A DNA stretch of 34,707 bases. It comes from a virus. Within the stretch, counting starts at the first letter, position 1. Each line of letters opens with the position of its first letter. The stretch covers positions 1 to 34,707 of IMG/VR virus record IMGVR_UViG_3300028364_000086; one strand, given 5' to 3'. A model generated the notes under the pieces. The model was not told where the DNA came from and searched no databases. It saw only the letters and a list, made by a program, of their open reading frames with translations. The translations under genes and the position numbers were made by a program. Positions 26,231 to 31,858 of the stretch are shown here, piece by piece.

Positions 26231-27619
26231 ATGAATCCTATCGAGAAAATTGCTTATATCAGAGAATCCTCTAAGAGTTTTGAAGACGCTTTTCTGGCCT
26301 CAATAATAATGAGACCCGTATCCTTTTTTGAACACCCGTGGCTTACGAGGGACCACTTCCTTACCGATAAAAACAAGCATGTATATGATGCAATATCTCA
26401 TTTGAGTTTAGCCAAACTATCCGTAGATTCACTTTCTATAATTCAACACATGGATGGGTCTGGGGTACCAGCTACTTATATAAGCGAACTTTTTAATGGA
26501 AATTATTCAACAATGAACCATCATTACTATGCTTCCCAGATTAAGCGTTACTATACCATTTTTAAGATGATTGGAGTTGCTGAATTTCTATACCGTATAG
26601 AGGCTGATGCCAAGAAAGACCCTGAAGATATACTTGCCGATGCCGTAGATGAAATGATGAGTGCTGTAAGTAGTCTCACTACTGACGGTGAGGTGGACAT
26701 CAATAGTGTTATGGATGAGATTATAGAGGATAGGACTAATTTCCTTATACAGAAAGAAGAGAACCCAGATGCTATCCTTGGATACCGCACAGGCTTTGAC
26801 AAGCTCGACAAGGGTCTCAGGGGGCTAGAGGATGGAGTTATGTGGGTAGTAGGGGCACCAACATCAGTAGGTAAGACGTGGTTTATTCTGACTATGATTA
26901 ATCAGATGTTGTTGGATGGTCACTCAGCGAGTTTCTTCTCCATGGAGATGACACCCAAGGAGGTTATGAAGCGTCTCATTACTATGAGGGCTTGTGTAAG
27001 CTTTGATGATTATATGGAAGGTACTCTTACTGATGGGGAGAACGATAAGGTCTCACTAGCAATCGAGAGTCTTAGAGACTCCAAGCTAGAAATATCTGGA
27101 GAGACTGACTTGAAGAAGGTAAAGCTTAAGATGGTCCAGCAGGTAATGTTGAAGAAGGCTGATGCTTATTTCGTGGATTACCTTGGTAAGGTAACAAACA
27201 AAGCGACACTAAGTGACTACGATACCTTGAAGAATGCTGTAGATAGTTTCTCTAATATGAGTAAGCAATACAACATACCTGTAGTGTGTGTTAGTCAGTT
27301 GAGTCGTGAACACGTTAAGAATGGACTCCATACAGGCTCTTCAGGGTTTAAGGGTAGCGGTGATATTGAGAACGCTACTGACATTGCTATTGAACTAATC
27401 CCCCTAGATAGCAAGGAGGAACGTGATGAGAAGCAAGCAAGTAAGACTCCATACAACCTAGAGATTGCTGTTAAGAAAAACCGTAATGGTAGAGGTGGTA
27501 AGGTAGATATTATGTTTGAACCTTGGCTTGGTAGATTCACTGAGGTTCCTGAGATTGGGGACTACATGGAGAACGACCCACGGACTGAAGGTGCTGTCCA
27601 ATATGGAGAACACCGGTAG
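26231..27619 (+). CDS. DnaB-type replicative helicase
   Basis: 462 residues. A hexameric 5'-3' helicase at the fork. Residues 1-150 form the DnaB N-terminal helical domain (FEDAFLASIIMRPVSFFEHPW). The RecA-like motor follows: Walker A GAPTSVGKT (208-216), SMEM (237-240), Walker B VDYLG after DAYF (311-319), SQLSRE (355-360; sensor-like) and GSGDIENATD (375-384). The C-terminal Arg/Lys segment (KKNRNGRGGK) is the typical DNA-binding/finger region. It begins 12 bases after the organiser gene with the context TTTTAT-ATG. Confidence 0.92.
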   Translation: MNPIEKIAYIRESSKSFEDAFLASIIMRPVSFFEHPWLTRDHFLTDKNKHVYDAISHLSLAKLSVDSLSIIQHMDGSGVPATYISELFNGNYSTMNHHYYASQIKRYYTIFKMIGVAEFLYRIEADAKKDPEDILADAVDEMMSAVSSLTTDGEVDINSVMDEIIEDRTNFLIQKEENPDAILGYRTGFDKLDKGLRGLEDGVMWVVGAPTSVGKTWFILTMINQMLLDGHSASFFSMEMTPKEVMKRLITMRACVSFDDYMEGTLTDGENDKVSLAIESLRDSKLEISGETDLKKVKLKMVQQVMLKKADAYFVDYLGKVTNKATLSDYDTLKNAVDSFSNMSKQYNIPVVCVSQLSREHVKNGLHTGSSGFKGSGDIENATDIAIELIPLDSKEERDEKQASKTPYNLEIAVKKNRNGRGGKVDIMFEPWLGRFTEVPEIGDYMENDPRTEGAVQYGEHR

Positions 27620-27620
27620 G

Positions 27621-27649
27621 TTACACAACGATAACCTTTATGCTATAAT
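27621..27649 (+). promoter_or_regulatory. Extended -10 promoter before the recombination genes
   Basis: TTACAC (27621-27626), 17-base spacer, TG at 27641-27642 and TATAAT at 27644-27649. The segment AACCTTTATGCTATA (27634-27648) recurs exactly at 31837-31850 region, so the two promoters are related. Start of transcription would be near 27656, about 39 bases before ATG 27695. Confidence 0.65.
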
Positions 27650-27694
27650 GGGTCTCAGGTCGGTATTATAAGGATAGAAATAATCAATTCGTTT

Positions 27695-28537
27695 ATGCAA
27701 AATAGAGATGCTCAAAAACAAATCTACGGTGGTACATATACCTTCAGAGAAGACAAGCATGTCCACGCATTTAATGGAGATAACCTTAACGGTGTGACTA
27801 CACTGAAGTCAAAGATTCTAGCAAACCATGCTCTTAGAAACTGGTTCACAACTGAGCCACTAGGAGTTATGGGTTGGTACAATCCGAAGTCAGCGTACTA
27901 CCAGGCCAGGAAGGAAAATATCTCTAAGGATGACTGGTTAGCTATGAAGGAGCAAAAACGTAAAGATATCTTTGCTGCTATTTCTAGCGGAACCTATGAG
28001 AAGTATTGTAATCTTTTAGACATGGCCAGAGAGGCTACTGACTTCAAGAAGAACAATGCTGCTGAATGGGGGTCACGAGTCCACGATGCATGTGAGCAAT
28101 ATATTAAGACTGGGGAAGTTACGGATGAACATGACATAGCCCCTAGCGTTCAGCACTTTGCTGACTGGTTAGCCCAGACAAACGCTAAAGTACTTCATTG
28201 CGAAACAAACATGATGTCTAAGGAATGGTGGACCGGTGGTATCGTAGACCTTATCCTTGAAATTGATGGAAAGCTATACATAGCAGACATCAAAACATCT
28301 TCAGGGATATACTCTGATATGTTCCTACAAATGGGGGCATACGACAAAATGCAGTACGAAATGGGTATGTTCGACAAGTATGCTGATGGTTATATCATCA
28401 TCAACTTGAAGAAAGACCACACTATCGCCACGGAGTTTATGCACCTTACTGAGCCATGTAGAGAAGCATACGACGCAATCGTTAACCTGCACAAATCATA
28501 CTCAACAGTGTGTGAAGCTCGTGGAGAGAAATTATAA
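27695..28537 (+). CDS. RecB/Cas4-like PD-(D/E)XK exonuclease
   Basis: 280 residues. The core has the expected order: WGSRVH with His130; Glu170 (HCETNMM); TGGIVDLILEID with Asp185; ADIKTS with Asp198 and Lys200; and LQMGAYDKM with Gln212 and Tyr216, the QxxxY box of RecB/Cas4 nucleases. There is no four-cysteine iron-sulphur cluster, so it is not a typical Cas4. It probably processes DNA ends for recombination next to the single-strand-binding proteins. The N-terminal 120 residues are helical and unfamiliar. Expressed from the promoter at 27621-27649. Confidence 0.85.
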   Translation: MQNRDAQKQIYGGTYTFREDKHVHAFNGDNLNGVTTLKSKILANHALRNWFTTEPLGVMGWYNPKSAYYQARKENISKDDWLAMKEQKRKDIFAAISSGTYEKYCNLLDMAREATDFKKNNAAEWGSRVHDACEQYIKTGEVTDEHDIAPSVQHFADWLAQTNAKVLHCETNMMSKEWWTGGIVDLILEIDGKLYIADIKTSSGIYSDMFLQMGAYDKMQYEMGMFDKYADGYIIINLKKDHTIATEFMHLTEPCREAYDAIVNLHKSYSTVCEARGEKL

Positions 28538-28561
28538 ATAATTAATTAATTAGTATTATAT

Positions 28562-28945
28562 ATGTCTAAACAATTCAAAGAATACGTATTGGAAAAGGTG
28601 TTTACCTCAGATAAGAACAAAGAAGGGAACCCTTTTGTAACGAAAGGTGGAAAGCCTTTCAAAAAAGTAGGTATCCTCGTACAGGGGAATGAGCAGTGGT
28701 ACTCAGCAATCGCTTGGGATGACCGCTCAGCAGCTGGTAAACTTCAAACAGGAGACCTTGCCATGTTGAACCTATATAAGGAAGGAGACTTCTTTAACTT
28801 TGATGTCGCATCGAAGTTCGACCTATTAGAAATGCGTGTTGAAAAATTGGAGGCACTAGCAGCTGTAGCTACTCCAGATGTTCCATCACAACAGACAGTT
28901 GGTAACACGGCTGATACTGTTAACCCAGAGGACATCCCTTGGTAA
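28562..28945 (+). CDS. OB-fold single-strand DNA-binding-like protein 1
   Basis: 127 residues. A basic, strand-rich N-terminal domain with GGKPFKKVGILVQGNEQWYSAIAWDD (20-46) and a following hydrophobic strand (GDLAMLNLYKEG) suggests an OB fold. The tail is acidic and flexible and ends in NPEDIPW, resembling the DDDIPF tip by which bacterial SSB recruits partners. The context TATTATAT-ATG starts it. The neighbouring gene encodes another SSB-like protein. I call it an SSB paralogue from the tip and neighbour; the domain itself is diverged. Confidence 0.7.
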   Translation: MSKQFKEYVLEKVFTSDKNKEGNPFVTKGGKPFKKVGILVQGNEQWYSAIAWDDRSAAGKLQTGDLAMLNLYKEGDFFNFDVASKFDLLEMRVEKLEALAAVATPDVPSQQTVGNTADTVNPEDIPW

Positions 28946-28949
28946 GCCT

Positions 28950-29297
28950 ATGAACCATGTAAACCTTACAATGCTGATTGGTGACGTTGTGTACGTAACA
29001 GATTCGTATACTAATGACCGTGGTGATGAGGCTGTAGATTTCCTATTGGAGATTTTTGAAGTCTCTAGTCGTGGTATTGTCCACAGCAATAAGGTTTTGT
29101 GCTCCATGTTTGGAAACTTCGTTAAGAAGTATGAACTCCAGATAGGAGATACAGTTCAGGTTTTAGGTAAGCTCAGACATACTCGTGTGGTTGACGAGAA
29201 CGATAACTACCAGGATGTTGTTACGGTAATACCTATCAATATCCAACATGTTACCGAACTCAGAGAACACACGGGAGAAGAGTACTATCATGAATAA
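28950..29297 (+). CDS. Single-strand DNA-binding protein (SSB family) 2
   Basis: 115 residues. ATG 28950 (AAGCCT-ATG, 4 bases after the previous stop) is preferred over a longer in-frame start within the upstream gene. The sequence fits the SSB OB fold: NLTMLIGDVVYV (strand 1), VDFLLEIFEV, then KVLCSMFGNFVKKYELQIGDTVQVLGKLR, and a final strand VTVIPINIQHV. The acidic EDIPW-like tip seen in the upstream gene is missing here (it ends YYHE). The two OB proteins may form a heteromer or divide the binding and partner-recruiting roles. Its last 8 bases overlap the next gene. Confidence 0.8.
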   Translation: MNHVNLTMLIGDVVYVTDSYTNDRGDEAVDFLLEIFEVSSRGIVHSNKVLCSMFGNFVKKYELQIGDTVQVLGKLRHTRVVDENDNYQDVVTVIPINIQHVTELREHTGEEYYHE

Positions 29298-29499
29298 TAT
29301 GATTCAAAATAACAAATTACACACTGCATCGTCAGCTTCTCATATCCTTGGCATTAGCCGTACCGGAACATTGAAGCTTATACGAGAAGGAAAATTAAAA
29401 TCAGAGCGTGTGGGACGACTTCATATAATTCAAACATCAGATATTGAAAAACTATTACTAGAACGGGGAGGGGCAGGTCCTCTCAACCCAGGTAAATAA
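29290..29499 (+). CDS. Excisionase-like helix-turn-helix protein
   Basis: 69 residues. HTASSASHILGISRTGTLKLIREGKLKSERVGRLHIIQTSDIEKLL is the classic MerR/excisionase (HTH_17) fold: helix-turn-helix, recognition helix, and wing with a GR turn, followed by a dimer helix. A short Gly/Pro tail follows. Two starts are possible: ATG 29290, overlapping the previous gene by 8 bases, or ATG 29299 just beyond its stop, both with the same frame. No integrase accompanies it, so it may be a transcription regulator rather than an excisionase. Confidence 0.75.
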   Translation: MNNMIQNNKLHTASSASHILGISRTGTLKLIREGKLKSERVGRLHIIQTSDIEKLLLERGGAGPLNPGK

Positions 29500-29507
29500 A
29501 ATTGCTT

Positions 29508-29717
29508 ATGTTCAAAACTATAGTAAATGTTCTGAGTAATAAGAATGTACAACGTGGACTGCTTAACGCAGTTGTCGGTGTAATCCTTATAGTATTCGTT
29601 GAGTTCCCAGAACTCTCAACACATGTATCAGGTGCCATGGATGGTATCGGAATTATCCATATCTTGAAAGGACTACAGGATATGGTGCAATCACGAAAAG
29701 AGGTTGCAGAATTATAG
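29508..29717 (+). CDS. Small membrane protein
   Basis: 69 residues. One clear hydrophobic segment (LLNAVVGVILIVFVEF, about residues 18-33) and a Gly/Ile-rich second weak one (SGAMDGIGIIHILKGL), with a basic/acidic tail. It could be an accessory holin or antiholin, but it lies 16 kb from the holin and I cannot identify it. ATG 29508 follows AATTGCTT. An in-frame TTG at 29502 is less likely. Confidence 0.55.
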   Translation: MFKTIVNVLSNKNVQRGLLNAVVGVILIVFVEFPELSTHVSGAMDGIGIIHILKGLQDMVQSRKEVAEL

Positions 29718-29731
29718 TCAAATGAGATAAT
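29704..29731 (+). promoter_or_regulatory. TTGC-type extended -10 promoter for structured RNA
   Basis: TTGCAG (29704-29709), 16 bases, TG at 29723-29724, then GATAAT at 29726-29731. It overlaps the end of the preceding gene. Transcription would begin near 29738, inside the first hairpin of the following structured segment. Confidence 0.45.
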
Positions 29732-29929
29732 AGTAGTATTCCCTTTTTTGGGAACTACTTGATAGCTACCAGTCAGTAGGACATCTACACACTGGTGTAC
29801 AACCTGATGGTTGTGCCTTCACCGTAATGGTGGAGTTCTCATACCAACTCTTAACACTTGTGTTGAGGGCATAGCCATCAGTTTACAGTAAAGAAACATC
29901 GGCAGTACTTCCCAGTAGAGAACAGGGAA
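29732..29929 (+). ncRNA. Candidate structured RNA / leader of the transglycosylase gene
   Basis: A 216-base gap without a gene. Hairpins lie end to end: 29732-29736 and 29739-29743 pair with 29755-29759 and 29750-29754 (10 bp, loop TTTTTT); 29768-29773/29791-29796 enclosing GTAG 29776-29779/CTAC 29785-29788; ACAACC 29799-29804/GGTTGT 29809-29814; CTTCACC 29817-29823/GGTGGAG 29829-29835; 29848-29856/29861-29867 with a 2-base bulge; and TTCCC 29909-29913/GGGAA 29925-29929 right before ATG 29934. Nothing resembling a terminator. It could be a stand-alone RNA or a 5' leader controlling the next gene, since the last hairpin ends 4 bases before the start codon. Confidence 0.5.
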
Positions 29930-29933
29930 CTCT

Positions 29934-30368
29934 ATGAGTAATCATAAACCAATGATATTGCTTGCCATACTTGTAGCAACAAGCATTTTCTTTATATTTT
30001 TTAATGCAAAGGTAATCTCACAAGAGACACCTATCGAGTCCAAGCAGGACACATTAGAACCAATTGTTACAGATGAACCTATCATCTCATACGCAAAGAG
30101 CCTTGTAATCGAACAATGGGGCTATCAAGAGTGGGAAAGTTTTTATACTCTTATACACAAAGAAAGCTCGTGGAACCATAAAGCAGAAAACCCTAATAGT
30201 ACTGCCACAGGATTAGGGCAATTTTTAGACGGTACTTGGGATGACGTAGGCTGTATAAAGACCTTTAATGCAAACGAGCAGATACGTTGCACTATAAAAT
30301 ACATTCAACAGAGATACAGCAACCCTAGCAAAGCCCTGGCTTTCCATCTAGACAATAATTACTATTAG
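29934..30368 (+). CDS. Membrane-anchored lytic transglycosylase
   Basis: 144 residues. An N-terminal hydrophobic segment (ILLAILVATSIFFIFF, about 8-23) acts as a membrane anchor or signal peptide. The SLT-type domain carries catalytic Glu77 in HKESSWNH and the GLGQFLDGTW motif (93-102); Cys107 and Cys119 could form a disulphide in the periplasm or exterior. It is short for a full SLT enzyme, keeping only the catalytic core. It could help lysis or change the cell wall during infection. It is preceded by the structured leader and followed by a palindrome and a terminator. Confidence 0.8.
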   Translation: MSNHKPMILLAILVATSIFFIFFNAKVISQETPIESKQDTLEPIVTDEPIISYAKSLVIEQWGYQEWESFYTLIHKESSWNHKAENPNSTATGLGQFLDGTWDDVGCIKTFNANEQIRCTIKYIQQRYSNPSKALAFHLDNNYY

Positions 30369-30383
30369 TGTATACTGGGTTGT

Positions 30384-30400
30384 GATATTATAATAATATC
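30384..30400. repeat. Perfect inverted repeat
   Basis: GATATTA (30384-30390) and TAATATC (30394-30400) are perfect inverted copies separated by TAA. A/T-rich, so possibly an operator; it lies between the transglycosylase stop and a terminator. Confidence 0.5.
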
Positions 30401-30436
30401 GGTTCATTTTTTCCAATTCAAAAGTTTTAAAGGACT

Positions 30437-30462
30437 AAGCGCTTACAGGCGCTTTTTCTTTT
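30437..30462 (+). terminator. Intrinsic terminator after the transglycosylase gene
   Basis: AAGCGC (30437-30442) pairs with GCGCTT (30449-30454), loop TTACAG, followed by TTTCTTTT. The stem is 6 bp and G/C-rich. Confidence 0.7.
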
Positions 30463-30472
30463 GGGGAAATAA

Positions 30473-30480
30473 TGTATACT
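30473..30480 (+). promoter_or_regulatory. Possible promoter of the small RNA
   Basis: TATACT at 30475-30480 directly preceded by TG at 30473-30474. No -35 box is recognised. It stands just after a terminator and about 7 bases before the palindromic small RNA. Confidence 0.4.
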
Positions 30481-30486
30481 AAAACA

Positions 30487-30557
30487 AGTCACCTAGGTGA
30501 CCACGCTTCAAACCGCGTGAAGTCTTAAAAACATCTGTATCGACCAGATGTTTTTTT
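30487..30557 (+). ncRNA. Candidate small RNA of about 70 nt
   Basis: A short segment between a -10-like TATACT and its own intrinsic terminator. It holds a 14-base perfect palindrome GTCACCTAGGTGAC (30488-30501), which can fold into a 5-bp hairpin with a CTAG loop or dimerise; a second hairpin CACGC (30502-30506)/GCGTG (30515-30519), alternatively CTTCA/TGAAG (30506-30510/30518-30522); and the terminator hairpin. There is no ORF. The design (two hairpins plus terminator) is that of a regulatory RNA or an RNA-based inhibitor. Confidence 0.5.
30528..30557 (+). terminator. Strong intrinsic terminator of the small RNA
   Basis: AAACATCTG (about 30529-30537) pairs with CAGATGTTT (30545-30553), with a 7-base loop and a run of seven T (30551-30557). 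Confidence 0.8.
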
Positions 30558-30595
30558 GTTTATAAAGAAACAACTTGAGTATAAAGTTATTAACA

Positions 30596-30618
30596 CCCCT
30601 ACTGAAATAGGGGCTTTT
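30596..30618 (+). terminator. Intrinsic terminator before the Cys-rich gene
   Basis: CCCCTA (30596-30601) pairs with TAGGGG (30608-30613), loop CTGAAA, followed by CTTTT. It ends just upstream of the promoter at 30622-30630. I see nothing else in 30558-30595. Confidence 0.65.
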
Positions 30619-30621
30619 GTG

Positions 30622-30630
30622 TGCTATAAT
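30622..30630 (+). promoter_or_regulatory. Extended -10 promoter
   Basis: TG at 30622-30623, C, then consensus TATAAT at 30625-30630. No -35 box is evident. The start of transcription near 30637 gives a leader of about 18 bases before ATG 30655. Confidence 0.65.
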
Positions 30631-30654
30631 AAAAAGGAATCAAAATCTTTAACA

Positions 30655-30981
30655 ATGGAAAACTTTATATCACGACCATTTGTGTGTGATAAAAGTCACG
30701 CACAAGCAAAGCACAAAGCAGTATGGGGAACCTCCTCACAATGCTTTCACATTGAGAATATAGATGGTCGAATCAAAGACCATATAACACCTCATATAAT
30801 CTCCTGGAAACAACAACCAGGTAAAATACTCGTAACCGCTACTTGTGGAATATTAGGTTGTGGATGTCGGTATGATGCTGACAAGAAACGACTTATAATC
30901 ACCAACATTAAGAACTTCGAGTTCCCAATCAGAGAATGGAACGCCTTAGTGGGTTTCAAAAATACGGGGTTTGAATTATGA
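30655..30981 (+). CDS. Unknown Cys-rich protein
   Basis: 108 residues, unknown. I use ATG 30655, 25 bases after a consensus -10, rather than a longer frame that would start in a terminator. Cysteines at about residues 11, 30, 64, 69 and 71, the last three in TCGILGCGCRYD, could bind metal, but no known zinc motif fits. Several His and Trp lie in the middle. The only gene that ends with TGA in this window: TGA at 30979-30981 overlaps the ATG of the next gene (ATGA). If TGA were read through, the frame would end five codons later at a TAG (30994-30996). Confidence 0.6.
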   Translation: MENFISRPFVCDKSHAQAKHKAVWGTSSQCFHIENIDGRIKDHITPHIISWKQQPGKILVTATCGILGCGCRYDADKKRLIITNIKNFEFPIREWNALVGFKNTGFEL

Positions 30982-31091
30982 TTGATTTTCTACTAGATAA
31001 TTCTTACGCAATTTGCAACACAATAATAGTACTGATGTCATTAGCTATGACTATTTGGTACATTAGGAAATCAGACTGGTTTCAAGATTAA
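30978..31091 (+). CDS. Mini membrane protein
   Basis: 37 residues (MIDFLLDNSYAIC, then a hydrophobic segment about residues 14-28 and WYIRKSDWFQD). It is a single-pass membrane protein with an ATGA overlap to the preceding gene, so it is probably translated by termination-reinitiation. Function is unknown. Such tiny phage proteins often act on the host membrane. The size is below usual gene-prediction limits, but the start overlap, hydrophobic segment and terminal codon support it. Confidence 0.5.
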   Translation: MIDFLLDNSYAICNTIIVLMSLAMTIWYIRKSDWFQD

Positions 31092-31110
31092 TTGTAAACT
31101 AATTGTAAAC
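31089..31110 (+). repeat. Tandem 11-base repeat
   Basis: TAATTGTAAAC occurs at 31089-31099 and 31100-31110. It stands at the head of a structured noncoding segment and may be part of a promoter (TGTAAACT resembles the -10 at 223-228) or a protein-binding site. Confidence 0.6.
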
Positions 31111-31111
31111 T

Positions 31112-31276
31112 AATAAAAAAGGAGGACCGTATCTCACCGCAGTGCTAATCCCTCTGCATAGGGAGTGGACTATCTATCCGCTCCCGACCATCTACTCGAA
31201 GTACATCACTTCGTGAGGCCGAAGAATCGCTACCTTAGGCAACTAGCCACCCTCAGAACTTGGGTGGCTTTTTTTT
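31112..31276 (+). ncRNA. Candidate multi-hairpin RNA with terminator
   Basis: A gene-free segment of 201 bases. Hairpins: TCCCT 31149-31153/AGGGA 31160-31164 or, alternatively, the much better 9-bp GGGAGTGGA 31161-31169/TCCGCTCCC 31177-31185 (one G-U pair; loop CTATCTA); CGAAGT 31197-31202/ACTTCG 31208-31213; GCCGAAG 31218-31224/CTTAGGC 31234-31240 with one mismatch (loop AATCGCTAC); and the 8-bp terminator hairpin 31245-31252/31262-31269. AGGAGG at about 31120-31125 resembles a Shine-Dalgarno but no start codon follows. The first two hairpins exclude each other, so the RNA may switch. No family is recognised. Confidence 0.6.
31245..31276 (+). terminator. Strong intrinsic terminator
   Basis: AGCCACCC (31245-31252) pairs with GGGTGGCT (31262-31269), followed by eight T. 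It ends the structured RNA at 31112-31276 and immediately precedes the -10 of the next gene. Confidence 0.85.
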
Positions 31277-31277
31277 A

Positions 31278-31286
31278 TGATATAAT
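31278..31286 (+). promoter_or_regulatory. Extended -10 promoter, leaderless start
   Basis: TG at 31278-31279, A, then TATAAT at 31281-31286. Transcription is expected at about 31293, the A of the ATG of the following small gene. The promoter sits in the tail of the terminator. Confidence 0.65.
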
Positions 31287-31292
31287 ATACCT

Positions 31293-31379
31293 ATGATTAA
31301 AGACCCATTCACAGATGAATCAGGAGTAGAGCCAAAGGTCGAAACCGTAGGCGAAGTATGTACCAACTGTGAAGGTTAG
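31293..31379 (+). CDS. Leaderless 28-residue peptide with CxxC end
   Basis: 28 residues: acidic (KDPFTDESG, then VEPKVETVGE) and ending EVCTNCEG, a CxxC motif. The ATG is placed exactly where a consensus TATAAT predicts transcription to start, so it should be translated as a leaderless mRNA. It may be a small metal-binding or regulatory peptide, or the lead ORF for the nuclease gene that follows 10 bases later. Real gene status is supported by promoter placement, the strong codon pattern (CCA, GAA, GTA) and the tidy spacing. Confidence 0.5.
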   Translation: MIKDPFTDESGVEPKVETVGEVCTNCEG

Positions 31380-31389
31380 TATGTAGCTT

Positions 31390-31809
31390 ATGGCTTCCCC
31401 AAAGTCTGAACAAATCCGTAGAGGTACTGTTGCTGAGCTTATCGCAGCAGCCCACTTTACGTCGGCAGGGAATGTAGTATCCATCCCAATGGACCATGCT
31501 AACCCATATGATTTGATTATAGATTCACCTACAGAGGGACTAAAGAAGATACAAGTGAAACGTGCCTTCTGGAACAAGGAGTACAATTCATCTTATAGAG
31601 TAGACATTGGAGGCGGTTATGGAGATGACCGCTTTTTTGATTACCTGGTTTGTGTAGTATTAGAGGAAAACAAAATATATATAATACCCTGGGAGTCCAT
31701 GAAGCACGTTGGAAGTAAGCTAGGTTTATACATAAATGGTAAGTATCCTATACCCCACCAGGTTAAAAACAACTTTGAACAGTACATGTATGAGTTATCC
31801 ACAGACTAA
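31390..31809 (+). CDS. PD-(D/E)XK nuclease (group I intron-endonuclease-like)
   Basis: 139 residues. The order Glu16 in GTVAELIAAAHF, Asp41 in PYDLIID and IQVKRA with Gln55 and Lys57 is the PD-(D/E)XK nuclease core in the small PDDEXK family (E-x(n)-D-x(n)-QxK). The C-terminal half is strand-rich with DDRFFDYLVCVVL, seen in that family. It may be a Holliday junction or restriction-like nuclease. It begins 10 bases after a 28-residue ORF, with the context GTAGCTT-ATG. Substrate unknown. Confidence 0.75.
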   Translation: MASPKSEQIRRGTVAELIAAAHFTSAGNVVSIPMDHANPYDLIIDSPTEGLKKIQVKRAFWNKEYNSSYRVDIGGGYGDDRFFDYLVCVVLEENKIYIIPWESMKHVGSKLGLYINGKYPIPHQVKNNFEQYMYELSTD

Positions 31810-31810
31810 T

Positions 31811-31852
31811 ACACTTAGTGTACTTGCACCGTGTAAACCTTTATGCTATATT
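31811..31852 (+). promoter_or_regulatory. TTGC-type extended -10 promoter with upstream inverted repeat
   Basis: TTGCAC (31824-31829), exactly 17 bases, TG at 31844-31845, C, then TATATT (31847-31852). It shares AACCTTTATGCTATA with the promoter at 27621-27649. Just upstream ACAC (31811-31814) and GTGT (31818-31821) form a small inverted repeat. Transcription would start near 31859. Confidence 0.65.
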
Positions 31853-31858
31853 ATAGAT

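Noticed and set aside
27695-28537. Cas4 protein as a sign of a CRISPR system
   Set aside because: The PD-(D/E)XK core is present but the iron-sulphur cysteine cluster is missing, and the gene stands in a replication/recombination block.
30979-30981. Genetic code with TGA reassigned to an amino acid in this phage
   Set aside because: All long genes are open in the standard code and none needs an in-frame TGA, so active reassignment is not shown. Only the shortage of TGA stops is reported.
31089-31110. Iteron-type replication origin
   Set aside because: There are only two copies of the 11-base repeat and no adjoining replication initiator gene. Promoter or regulatory use is at least as likely.
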